Made by a program: the position numbers and the translations under genes. This document shows positions 8,947 to 16,903 of a DNA stretch of 64,000 nucleotides, one piece after another (the first letter of the stretch is position 1; each line of letters opens with the position of its first letter). The DNA comes from Endozoicomonas elysicola. GTDB lineage: Bacteria; Pseudomonadota; Gammaproteobacteria; Pseudomonadales; Endozoicomonadaceae. Below the pieces are notes generated by a model. It saw nothing but the letters and a program-made list of their open reading frames with translations, had not been told where the DNA came from and made no database searches. Where the stretch lies: positions 773,400 through 837,399 of the forward strand of contig NZ_JOJP01000001.1 of NCBI RefSeq assembly GCF_000710775.1. The letters are read 5' to 3'.

Positions 8947-9399
8947 TCATTGGTTGTTCATCAGATGCTCATTTTTTGGATCGTTCAGCCAGGCCTCCAG
9001 TATGATCTGTGCGGCCATGGCATCAACTGGGTTTGATCCGTAATGCCCTTTATGACCTAGTTTGCCTGCCCACTCTTTGGCTTCAAAAGACGTGAGTCTC
9101 TCATCAGCCTCATAAAATGGCAGATTGAAGCGCCCGTGAATTCGGTTACCAAATTTTCTGGCCCGACGGGACATCTCTGACTCCGAACCATCCATATTCA
9201 GTGGAATACCCACTATGATGGCATCCGGTTTCCACTCTTGAATCAGGGCTTCGATCTGGTGCCAGTCAGGGATCCCATCCTTTGCTTTAAGTGAGGGGAG
9301 AGCTGAGGCTGTTTGGGTAATCACCTGCCCGGCTGCAACGCCAATATTGCGGGTTCCAAAGTCAAAACCCAGTACGGTTGTTAATGTTTTTTCAGTCAT
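8947..9399 (-). CDS. ruvX: Putative Holliday junction resolvase / pre-16S rRNA nuclease RuvX (YqgF)
   Basis: About 150 residues from the ATG at 9399. RNase H-fold nuclease; the family is implicated in 16S rRNA 5'-end maturation and possibly Holliday junction resolution. Motifs: LGFDFGTRNIGVAAGQ (first catalytic Asp), IIVGIPLNMDGSESEMSRRARKF, FYEADERLTSFEA and GSNPVDAMAAQIILEAWL (last catalytic Asp). A longer frame begins at 9435 but would overlap yqgE; the internal ATG at 9399 has AAGAAAG upstream and fits the family length. It follows yqgE by 22 nt, as in Pseudomonas. Confidence 0.95.
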   Translation of the reverse strand: MTEKTLTTVLGFDFGTRNIGVAAGQVITQTASALPSLKAKDGIPDWHQIEALIQEWKPDAIIVGIPLNMDGSESEMSRRARKFGNRIHGRFNLPFYEADERLTSFEAKEWAGKLGHKGHYGSNPVDAMAAQIILEAWLNDPKNEHLMNNQ

Positions 9400-9421
9400 C
9401 ACTTTCTTGTGCCAAAAGAGC

Positions 9422-9994
9422 CTATGCATGGCCAACCTGATCGGAAATCAGGTTGAGATTAACGCCCAGAGTATTGGCAGCAGTACTCAGACGCAGGTGG
9501 TAAGGTGTATCGAATACGATCGATGGATTTGCTTCACAGGTAAGCCAGGCATTCTCAGATATTTCCTTCTCCAGCTGGCCGGCACCCCAGCCCGCATAGC
9601 CAAGAGCAACCAGAGCCTGTTTTGGGCCTTTGCCCTCGGCCATTGCAACCAGAACATCAGTTGAGGTGGCCAGCTGTAATCCGGAGCAGATATCCAGGCT
9701 TGCATCCCAACTGGACTCTCCCGAGTTGAGAACAAATCCTCTTTCCTGAGATACAGGCCCGCCAGAGTATACTGCGTGTTGGCTGATATCCGTCTGGTCG
9801 TAGTTGCCAATCCCCACCTGCCGGAAGATTTCACTCATCGCCAGAGTACTTGGGCGATTAACAACAATTCCCACAGCACCCTGTGGACTGTGCTCACAGA
9901 TGAGGGTGAGTGTTTCAGAAAAAGAGGGATCAGCCATGCTGGGCATGGCAATCAGAAAGTGGCTTTTGAAATTCTGGAAAGGAACACTGCTCAT
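9422..9994 (-). CDS. yqgE: YqgE/AlgH family protein
   Basis: 190 residues from the ATG at 9994; an in-frame extension to 10129 overlaps tonB and is unlikely. Characteristic blocks are [85 protein letters not shown]. The function is unknown; the family was named from an alginate regulator (AlgH) and is nearly always beside ruvX. It sits between tonB and ruvX in one transcript. Confidence 0.95.
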   Translation of the reverse strand: [190 protein letters not shown]

Positions 9995-10073
9995 AGCGGC
10001 AGTATTAGGGTAAAGATCATTTATAGCAAGTCTGGATATCCGTATTCGCTTTATCCGGAACGCACTGGCTGAC

Positions 10074-10964
10074 TTATTGACTAAATAGCCGGTCTCCAGA
10101 CTCAAATCGCCAGGTACGTATGATTTCAACCATGTCGTAACTCTTCAGAGTGTCGTCAAATGGTGCAAAGGGCGAGGCCATTTTCACAATGCGGACAGCC
10201 GCATCATCCAGAACCTGATAGCCAGAAGAGTCTAGTATTTCAACATTCGACAATGTTCCATCACGATTGATCGCCACCATCAGGCGAAGCTCTCCATAGA
10301 GTTGGTCCTTACGTGCTTTTTCCGGATAATTCAGGTTACCGACCTTCTCTACTTTTCGTCGCCAGGATTCTTTGTAAAATGCGCCTGCTTCCTGCAGTGT
10401 TGAGGCTGCTGTCAGTCTTTTTATCCGCGGGCGCTTGGCATACTCCTGCCGTTGCTGGTGGAACTGGGCTTCGAGGCTGGCAATTTCATTTTTCAGGTCA
10501 ATGTGTTTGCGTGGCTTATCTTTTTCAACTGCAACGGGTTCCTGCTTCTCACTGTCATCGGTTGCGGCAACTTTCTGATCACTCTTTGCTTGAGTGGTAA
10601 TTCTTGTTTGTTGTGCCAGTGTCTGTTCTGGCTGTGCTGCCGTTTGTGATTGGGGCTGTACTTCCTTGATAGTGTCTTCCTGGAACTGAGCCTGCTGATC
10701 ACTGGATGGCAGTGCTTTTTCTTCCAATGTGCCACTGCCCTGCTGATTGATTTGGGCAAGATAGTCGGCCTCTTTTGGCTTTTCCTTACTTTGATAGGTG
10801 GCCAGAGTGACTTCCAGAGTTGGCGGAGGAGCTGGTTTGTCCTTGAAGCTGAATGTCACTCCCAGCACGATCAGAACATGCAGGGCAGCAGCCATAAAGA
10901 GAGTAAAACCCAGGCGGTCTGAAGTTGATACGGCGGCAGGTGTTATGGTCGCTGGCTGAGTCAT
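10074..10964 (-). CDS. tonB: TonB-family energy transducer
   Basis: 296 residues. One membrane helix near residues 19-40 (FTLFMAAALHVLIVLGVTF) anchors it in the inner membrane. A long Gln/Lys/Glu/Pro-rich linker that should span the periplasm follows, then a TonB C-terminal domain (about 205-296: YPEKARKDQLYGELRLMVAINRDGTL-NVEILDSSGYQVLDDAAVRIV, ending RTWRFE). The linker is less proline-rich than classical TonB. The order gshB-tonB-yqgE-ruvX equals the tonB3 locus of Pseudomonas aeruginosa, where the protein is linked to pilus function rather than iron uptake; a similar role is inferred. No exbB/exbD are nearby. Confidence 0.92.
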   Translation of the reverse strand: MTQPATITPAAVSTSDRLGFTLFMAAALHVLIVLGVTFSFKDKPAPPPTLEVTLATYQSKEKPKEADYLAQINQQGSGTLEEKALPSSDQQAQFQEDTIKEVQPQSQTAAQPEQTLAQQTRITTQAKSDQKVAATDDSEKQEPVAVEKDKPRKHIDLKNEIASLEAQFHQQRQEYAKRPRIKRLTAASTLQEAGAFYKESWRRKVEKVGNLNYPEKARKDQLYGELRLMVAINRDGTLSNVEILDSSGYQVLDDAAVRIVKMASPFAPFDDTLKSYDMVEIIRTWRFESGDRLFSQ

Positions 10965-11136
10965 AGCTTTCTGATTACTGCTTTCCTTGGTAAAGCACTG
11001 TGGCAGAGCCGTCCTGACCAGAACCGGAGAGAGCCCCTGGTTTTCTTCGGGCTCTACATTGGGCTATAAATCCCATCTTACCGGTCAAGTCTCATATTAA
11101 AGACTATATGCAAGATCGCACTGGAAAAAAACAGTC

Positions 11137-11280
11137 TATACCCTTCGCCTTTCAAGTTGCTACTTTGTTGGTTGCGTTCGCTCTCTGGAGCGCCAGCCCG
11201 GCCCGATCACAGACTCTTTGTAAACTCACGGGGCTTCGCTGACTTGCCACCGCGTAGCAACGTGAAATCCTTTGGGTATA
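11137..11280. repeat. 144-bp palindromic intergenic repeat, copy 2
   Basis: Same element as 8797-8940, in the same orientation and exactly the same length. Left end TATACCCTTCGCC with TTCAAGTTGCTAC; right end GTAGCAACGTGAAATCC then TTTGGGTATA. It sits 15 nt after the gshB stop within a 331-nt gap before tonB, so it may end or insulate the gshB transcript. The rest of the gap (10965-11136) presumably holds the tonB promoter; no clear boxes can be claimed. Confidence 0.85.
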
Positions 11281-11295
11281 AAGGATAATCGTTAC

Positions 11296-12252
11296 TCAAT
11301 CTCTGGCCTTGAGCTTTTCTTCGATCTTATCCATTAACTGGCCGGCGATGTTGAGTTTAAACTGATTGTCCAGTTCACGGATACAGGTGGGCGAAGTGAC
11401 GTTGATTTCTGTGAGGTAGTCGCCAATAACATCCAGCCCCACAAAGATAAGTCCCTTTTTGCGAAGTACCGGGCCTACCTGATTGGCAATCCATAGATCC
11501 CGTTCACTCAATGGTCGCCCTTCTCCGGTGCCCCCAGCTGCCAAGTTTCCCCTCAGTTCTCCAGCTGCCGGAATTCGTGCCAGGCAGTAAGGAACTGGTT
11601 CTCCATCAATCATCAGAATACGCTTGTCCCCTGATTTGATATCTGGAATGAACTTTTGAATCATGGCCTGACGCTGTCCCATCTCTGTCAGTGTTTCAAT
11701 AATCACACTGAGGTTGGGATCATCAGGCCGGGTGCGGAAAATAGAGCTGCCACCCATGCCATCCAGAGGCTTGAGCACTACATCTCCATGCTCTGTTGCA
11801 AACTCCTTAAGCAACCTTGGGTTACGGGATACCATAACGGGGGGCGTGCACTGTGGGAACAGTGTGGCAAACATCTTCTCGTTACAGTCACGGATACTGC
11901 GAGGGTTGTTGACGATTAATGTGCCTGCAGCCTGGGCTTGTTCCAGAAGGTAGGTGCTGTAGATGAATTCCATGTCAAAAGGAGGATCCTTGCGCATCAG
12001 AATGACATCAAGCTCATCCAGTGACATCTCCTGACGTGCCTCAAGCTCAAACCAGTCGTTTGGGTCAGCCTTCACTTTCAATGGCTGTACGCTGCCCATG
12101 GCGACCCCTTCTTTCTGATAGAGGTCTGCCTGCTCCATATAAAACAGTTGCCAGCCTTTCTGGCTGGCGGCCAACAACATAGCCAGGGAGCTGTCTTTCT
12201 TGTAATTGATGGAGGCAATAGGGTCCATCACAACGCCGAGTTTGATGCTCAT
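11296..12252 (-). CDS. gshB: Glutathione synthetase
   Basis: 318 residues, the family length. Joins gamma-glutamylcysteine and glycine using ATP. It has an N-terminal pre-ATP-grasp domain (LGVVMDPIASINYKKDSSLAMLLAA) and an ATP-grasp core with DVVLKPLDGMGGSSIFR, RILMIDGEPVPYCLARIPAAGELRGNLAAGG and VGLDVIGDYLTEINVTSPTCIREL, which holds the Mg/ATP-binding acid and Asn. It is transcribed with psd, whose stop lies 15 nt upstream, and precedes tonB on the same strand. Confidence 0.98.
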   Translation of the reverse strand: MSIKLGVVMDPIASINYKKDSSLAMLLAASQKGWQLFYMEQADLYQKEGVAMGSVQPLKVKADPNDWFELEARQEMSLDELDVILMRKDPPFDMEFIYSTYLLEQAQAAGTLIVNNPRSIRDCNEKMFATLFPQCTPPVMVSRNPRLLKEFATEHGDVVLKPLDGMGGSSIFRTRPDDPNLSVIIETLTEMGQRQAMIQKFIPDIKSGDKRILMIDGEPVPYCLARIPAAGELRGNLAAGGTGEGRPLSERDLWIANQVGPVLRKKGLIFVGLDVIGDYLTEINVTSPTCIRELDNQFKLNIAGQLMDKIEEKLKARD

Positions 12253-12267
12253 TTTCAGTGTCCCCGA

Positions 12268-13170
12268 TTACTTTTCTGCAATAGCGTCGTCAGAAGGCGT
12301 TTTTTGGGTGTACATGTCTTTGCTGCGAGCCATCGCTTCACCCATTTGTATAGAAAGTCCGGGCTGCCAGTTTTCCAGCCACTCAATCTGATCCTTACCA
12401 AAAAGCACAATAGCAGTAGAACCCAGTTTGAAACGGCCCAGTTCACCGCCACGGTTCAGTTCCACAGACTGGCTGGCTTCTCCATAGGTTACAGAAGACA
12501 CTTGTCCTCGCTGTGGTGTTACCAGACCTGCCCAAACGGTTTCAATACTGGCTACATTGATGGCGCCAACCATGATCACTGCCATGGGGCCATACTGGGT
12601 ATCGAAAATACTGATTACTCGTTCGTTCCGTGCAAAGAGGTTGGGTATGTTCTCTACCGTACCCTGATTCACAGAGAAAAGACGGCCAGGGACATGGACC
12701 ATTCTGTGTAATGCTCCGGCAGCCGGAACATGGACGCGATGGTAGTCTCTTGGAGAAAGATAAATGGTGGCAAACTTTCCACCCATGAACTCTTGTCCCA
12801 GTTCCAGGTCGCCACCCAACAGCTCTACCAGACTGTAGTCATGGCCTTTAGCCTGGAAAATTCTGCCATTCTTTATGTCACCAATCTGACTGATGACACC
12901 ATCCGCAGGACTGACAATCATCTCCGGGTCTTCGGGTAAAGGGCGGGCACCATCCTTCAATGATCGGGTAAAGAAGTCGTTGAAATGGATGTAATCTTCA
13001 GCCTCTTCACGTTTAGCCTCACTCATATCGACATCGTAATGATCAATCGCCCAGCGAATCAGGCCATTCTTGAACCATGGAATCTGGCATTCCACAAAAT
13101 AGTGTACTGTCCGGGAGATCAGGTGATGGGGCAGCACATATTGAATGGCTGCAAACAGTTTTTCTTTCAC
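12268..13170 (-). CDS. psd: Phosphatidylserine decarboxylase proenzyme
   Basis: 300 residues. An inner-membrane enzyme that makes phosphatidylethanolamine. The proenzyme self-cleaves at LGST (249-252) to create the pyruvoyl group from Ser251. Other signatures: FNDFFTRSLKDGARP, SPADGVISQIG, IYLSPRDYHRVHVPAAG, VPGRLFSVN and RNERVISIFDT. The arrangement downstream of a rhodanese-type sulfurtransferase and near rsgA and orn matches Pseudomonas. gshB follows after 15 nt. Confidence 0.98.
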   Translation of the reverse strand: MKEKLFAAIQYVLPHHLISRTVHYFVECQIPWFKNGLIRWAIDHYDVDMSEAKREEAEDYIHFNDFFTRSLKDGARPLPEDPEMIVSPADGVISQIGDIKNGRIFQAKGHDYSLVELLGGDLELGQEFMGGKFATIYLSPRDYHRVHVPAAGALHRMVHVPGRLFSVNQGTVENIPNLFARNERVISIFDTQYGPMAVIMVGAINVASIETVWAGLVTPQRGQVSSVTYGEASQSVELNRGGELGRFKLGSTAIVLFGKDQIEWLENWQPGLSIQMGEAMARSKDMYTQKTPSDDAIAEK

Positions 13171-13195
13171 AGTGGTGGAATATCCTGTGGTTAAT

Positions 13196-13219
13196 GTAAG
13201 TACCTGAACGGGTACTTAC
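13196..13219. terminator. 9-bp perfect hairpin between sulfurtransferase and psd
   Basis: GTAAGTACC (13196-13204) and its complement (13211-13219) with a 6-nt loop sit 26 nt upstream of the psd start. No T-run follows on either strand. It could be a weak terminator or lie in the psd leader; no protein-binding role can be shown. Confidence 0.3.
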
Positions 13220-13384
13220 AATGCAGCAAATACCGTTTTAAGGCTGGCTCACCTGCGATGGAGACAGCTTCATTTGGAACGCAAGCTGATGAAGCTCAAG
13301 GTTGCGCTCCTGCAAAATATGAAAGTGCCCGCCATTGTAATTCATGCCATGAAAGCCTGCACCTTAAGTAACTAAACATGCTTC

Positions 13385-14218
13385 TTAAGCAACCGGGGTA
13401 TGAGGCAGATTTCCCCATTCTGACCAGGAGCCGTCATACGCTCTGACATGTTTAAAACCAAGCGCTTTAGCGACCAGATAGGTAAAGCCGGAGCGATGGT
13501 GGGCCTGGCAGTGGGTAATGATTTCTTTGTCTCTTCTGATCCCCAGAGCGTCAAGTTCTGACACCACATCTTCTTTGATTCGGTAGTTCTTCTGTGGATC
13601 CATGGCCCGGGTCCATTCAAAGTTGATGGCACCGGGAATATGCCCAGCCTTCTGAGCCATCACTTTCTCCCCGGAATACTCCTCTGGAGACCGGGCATCC
13701 CAGATGGTGAATTCAGGGTTATCCAGTGTCTCAAGAATAAAGTCGCTGCTGGCAATGACACTGTCATCAATGGTCAGAGAACATGCAGTGGATGTTCTCT
13801 CATTGGCTCTGGACTCTCTTGGGTGACCCTCTTTCAACCAAGCATGAATCCCGCCATTGAGATAAGAGTATTTTCTATGGCCAATGACGTCGAGGGTCCA
13901 GATAAAACGGCCTGCCCAACCACCACCTTCATCATCGTACACAATAAAATGCTCTTCGCCGGTAAAGCCCAGGTCACTAAATAATGATTCCAGTTGGCTC
14001 AGTGCGGGTAACTTGCCACGAGCAGGCTGTGTGCCTGCAACCAGTAGGTGAGGCTGCACGTTAATGGCACCGGGAACATGGACCTGGCGGTAGAGTTGGG
14101 GGTTACACAGATCAATAATAATCAGGCGCTCTTTAAGGGAAGCGCTATCCTCAGAAGCCAGAAGAGATTCCAGTACATCCGGCTCCAAGACCAATGGCAG
14201 TTTGTTATTCTCAGTCAT
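13385..14218 (-). CDS. Two-domain rhodanese-type sulfurtransferase
   Basis: 277 residues, two rhodanese folds. The N-terminal domain (about 1-140) is inactive; the C-terminal domain holds the persulfide-forming Cys237 in CQAHHRSG. This loop resembles the Pseudomonas-type rhodanese RhdA rather than the mercaptopyruvate enzymes with CGSGVTA. CH2-like motifs VHVPGAIN, DARSPEEYSG and AGHIPGAINFEW are present. Its likely reaction is sulfur transfer from thiosulfate to cyanide or another thiophilic acceptor in the cytoplasm; the true substrate is unknown. It sits upstream of psd, as rhdA does in Pseudomonas. Confidence 0.93.
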   Translation of the reverse strand: MTENNKLPLVLEPDVLESLLASEDSASLKERLIIIDLCNPQLYRQVHVPGAINVQPHLLVAGTQPARGKLPALSQLESLFSDLGFTGEEHFIVYDDEGGGWAGRFIWTLDVIGHRKYSYLNGGIHAWLKEGHPRESRANERTSTACSLTIDDSVIASSDFILETLDNPEFTIWDARSPEEYSGEKVMAQKAGHIPGAINFEWTRAMDPQKNYRIKEDVVSELDALGIRRDKEIITHCQAHHRSGFTYLVAKALGFKHVRAYDGSWSEWGNLPHTPVA

Positions 14219-14286
14219 ATTACGTCCAGCTTCTGTTTTGAACGCATTGTAATGGCAATTGCTGCTTTGATCACCTTGAAGCGTAC

Positions 14287-15198
14287 TTAACTATGTCTGA
14301 GAGCGGTTTCCTCACGAGCAACAACGCCTAATCGAAGACCAACTCGTTGCTGATGTATTGAGTCATAGGGTTGGCCACAGTGCATGACCTGTGAGTTATC
14401 CCAGAAGACAATATCACCTTCCTGCCATGGATGAGCATAAACCACGCACTGTTCAAGTATTTCATCCAGCAGGTTCTGCCAGAAAGATTTTGCGGCATCA
14501 GGGTCATGCTCCAACCCTACAGGTATGGCAGTATCTGAACCCATATAAAGGCCTTCCCGCGCGATCAATTCATGTTCTGAAACCAGAGGGTGTGTTTTAA
14601 GTGGTGTTTCGGCAGTCCATGCATCGGGTGTCAGGAAAGGTGGTGAGTGAATAAGTTTGACCTTCCTTAGCTCTGACTGACGCTCAGGGCTGAGTGAACG
14701 CCAGGCTTCCAGCTGATCAAGAAAGTGAGTGGTATGAGGTTGGCCATCACTGTCAGTCCCTGGCACTTTGTGCAAATGAAGCATCACGATATAGAGTGCA
14801 TTCATTGTCAGCCCTTCCAAGCGGGGAAGTGCATCCTTATCGTGATGCCACTGCCAGGCGACAGCTTCAATAGGCTTTTCAGCAGGTCCGAGGGGATTGC
14901 CAAGGATTGCGACATGATTACTGACCAGCTCTGCTGGTAAGGGAGGGTGTTCTTTGCGATAACGATTATCCCCAATCATCATTGGGCCAAACGTATCCAG
15001 TGTGAACTGTTCCAGTTCATAGGCGTTCATATGCTGCTTTCTGGCGAATATCACGCCGTGTTGCCAGAGGGCATGTTTCAGTCCCAGTCTCTGGCTACTG
15101 CTCAATTCTTTCAGGCTTGTGCCTTGGCAAACCTCATAGCCCAACCGAGGGTGATGGCTGGTCACTTTATAGTTGATCATTGTGGGATAGTTGATCAT
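14287..15198 (-). CDS. TauD/TfdA-type Fe(II)/2-oxoglutarate dioxygenase
   Basis: 303 residues. Iron-binding triad candidates are the HxD of WHHDKD and the distal His of NSQVMHCGQPYD, with Arg (QRVGLRLGVV) for 2-oxoglutarate. The N-terminus (LSSSQRLGLKHALWQHGVIFARKQHM) and DTFGPMM match the TauD family. The substrate is unknown. The first codons are an 18-bp tandem duplication (MINYPT-MINYK), so two equivalent in-frame ATG starts exist (15198 and 15180). A MITE-like repeat lies 4 nt upstream. The MlrC-like gene is next upstream on the same strand, and this pair replaces the motAB genes found here in Pseudomonas. Confidence 0.85.
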   Translation of the reverse strand: MINYPTMINYKVTSHHPRLGYEVCQGTSLKELSSSQRLGLKHALWQHGVIFARKQHMNAYELEQFTLDTFGPMMIGDNRYRKEHPPLPAELVSNHVAILGNPLGPAEKPIEAVAWQWHHDKDALPRLEGLTMNALYIVMLHLHKVPGTDSDGQPHTTHFLDQLEAWRSLSPERQSELRKVKLIHSPPFLTPDAWTAETPLKTHPLVSEHELIAREGLYMGSDTAIPVGLEHDPDAAKSFWQNLLDEILEQCVVYAHPWQEGDIVFWDNSQVMHCGQPYDSIHQQRVGLRLGVVAREETALRHS

Positions 15199-15204
15199 TG
15201 TGGG
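15169..15204. repeat. 18-bp tandem duplication at the dioxygenase start
   Basis: Two exact copies of ATAGTTGATCATTGTGGG (15169-15186 and 15187-15204) abut the inner end of the MITE-like element. Each copy encodes a Met-Ile-Asn-Tyr start on the minus strand. Confidence 0.9.
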
Positions 15205-15298
15205 CCTGTTGATATTTCATTGCGAGGCTCAGTGACCCAGGAAAACGTCGTATGCGCGCCCTGATGCGCTGAGCACGCAAAGAAACGTCAACAGGCCC
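15202..15298. repeat. MITE-like palindromic repeat, GGGCCTGTTGA family, short copy
   Basis: 97 bp. Terminal inverted repeats GGGCCTGTTGA (15202-15212) and TCAACAGGCCC (15288-15298), continued inwards by TATTTCATTGCGAGGCTCAG and GCTGAGCACGCAAAGAAACG. It lacks the large inner hairpins of the 261-bp copy at 56651-56911 and looks like an internally deleted derivative. It fills most of the 164-nt gap between the mlrC-like gene and the dioxygenase. An ORF that crosses it has no support. Confidence 0.85.
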
Positions 15299-15362
15299 TA
15301 ACTGTGGTAGTTTATGATGCTGCAGAGCAGTATAGGTAATCTCAGAACGAACCGATGAAAAG

Positions 15363-16823
15363 TCATTGGAAAGGGTTTTCAAACCACGGGAATTTGTGGC
15401 AATCAGCCTTTTCGTAGGGGACTTGAGTGAAGTCCGGGTTCAGTGGTCCGGGCGCACCCATTAGCAGAACGTCTTCTGCCACCGGAGCAAACCCAGCATA
15501 GAAGTGAAAAATTGATTTTACCACCAGCACTTTCATATGACTGAGGTCGATGCCAAAAGAGGTAAAGACTGAAGGGTGAAAAACCTGGGTTCGGATACTG
15601 TTAACAATAATTGAAATGCCCTTACACTCTAAGCAAACGGTATCTCCGCAAGGTACAGGGATATCACCTCCTGCTTCCTGTGGAAAAGGTTGGATCAAAT
15701 TTCTGACAATACCTGTAACTTTGACCTTCAGATCCAGCGGTTGCCCGGAATCCACTGAAGTTTTGCCACCGAGGCGAACTTTTATGGTTGCACCAGCACC
15801 CGCTTTGCTGGCGATATTCACCACCTGAGGGTCCCATATCATACCGATGGCAGAGTCTTTAACTTCATTGGACAGCATGGCTGCAAGAGCAGACGTTGAG
15901 TCACTGGCTGCTCCCCCTCCGGCATTGTCGGAGATATCGGCAATAACAATAGGTTTTCCCGTATGCTCTTTTTTCAGAACAGTTTGCATGGCGCTATCAA
16001 GGCTGACAGGACTAAAAAGAAGCGGGTGTCGATGCTCAAAGAGACAGTCACCGATCTCCTTTGCAGTGTGGCGGGCCAGATCAGGAGCATTATTTGTAAT
16101 AACCAGTGTCCGGGTCCCACAGTCAGCCACATCCCCCCAGGGGAAGCCATGGCCTATATCGACGGAGATAATATCAGGCCTTTGCTCAAACTTTGGAAGT
16201 TGGTCGACAATACTCCGCATGGGTTCAAGTGCTGTTGGATAAAGATTGATCATTTTGCAGTCGTACATTGCCATCACAGGCTGGGTTTTACCCTGAGCCA
16301 TATCGACCGTCATATTCAGTAGTGCCTCAGCTCTCTGGAGAATATCGGTGTGAGGGTACTCACGGTATATGGCAATAAGATCTGCCTGGTTCACCATGGT
16401 CTCAGTCAGGTGGCAATGAAGATCCAGCTCTACGCCAATGGGAATGTCGGGGCCGATAATTTTACGGACGCTGGAGATGATATCCCCTTCACAGTCATCA
16501 TAACCATCAGCCACCATGGCGCCGTGGAGTGGCAAGATGGCGATATCAACCGTTTGCAGCTTTTTGAGGTCAGAAAGCAGCATATCCCGGAGCTTCTCGT
16601 AAGTATCTCTGGTAGTTATTCCACCGGGTTCAGCTATAGCAATGAAGGATGAGCAGCACTCCCATCCCCGGGATTGAATCAGATGCTGTAAATGATTGAG
16701 TATCTGGCTTTCCAGGGCGCTTTCGGAGGAGTCTTGTCTGGAGATGACGTAGTCATCGAAGCCGGTGGGAACAGGGGAAAAAGTGTTGGTTTCTGTAATA
16801 ATCCCGCCAACAAAGACTCTCAT
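15363..16823 (-). CDS. M81 family (MlrC-like) metallopeptidase
   Basis: 486 residues. It belongs with MlrC (microcystinase C) and the DUF1485 family: GGIITETNTFSPVPTGFDDY at the N-terminus, then AEPGGITTRDTYE, LPLHGAMVADGYDDCEGD, VELDLHCHLTETMV (metal-binding Asp/His), IAIYREYPHTD and the C-terminal domain with DISDNAGGGAASDSTSAL. MlrC finishes degradation of linear microcystin peptides, but most homologues have unknown peptide or amide substrates. There is no signal peptide, so it is cytoplasmic. It is transcribed toward the TauD-like gene, which suggests a shared catabolic job (inference). Confidence 0.9.
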   Translation of the reverse strand: MRVFVGGIITETNTFSPVPTGFDDYVISRQDSSESALESQILNHLQHLIQSRGWECCSSFIAIAEPGGITTRDTYEKLRDMLLSDLKKLQTVDIAILPLHGAMVADGYDDCEGDIISSVRKIIGPDIPIGVELDLHCHLTETMVNQADLIAIYREYPHTDILQRAEALLNMTVDMAQGKTQPVMAMYDCKMINLYPTALEPMRSIVDQLPKFEQRPDIISVDIGHGFPWGDVADCGTRTLVITNNAPDLARHTAKEIGDCLFEHRHPLLFSPVSLDSAMQTVLKKEHTGKPIVIADISDNAGGGAASDSTSALAAMLSNEVKDSAIGMIWDPQVVNIASKAGAGATIKVRLGGKTSVDSGQPLDLKVKVTGIVRNLIQPFPQEAGGDIPVPCGDTVCLECKGISIIVNSIRTQVFHPSVFTSFGIDLSHMKVLVVKSIFHFYAGFAPVAEDVLLMGAPGPLNPDFTQVPYEKADCHKFPWFENPFQ

Positions 16824-16903
16824 GGTATTCCTGAATGGTTATTGAAAGAACCTGGTTAAGGTAGATCAATTTTCGGGGGTACCATGAGAATTATTCCTGG
16901 CCT

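Noticed and set aside
9995-10129. N-terminal extension of yqgE into tonB
   Set aside because: Overlaps the 3' end of tonB; the internal ATG at 9994 gives the normal length.
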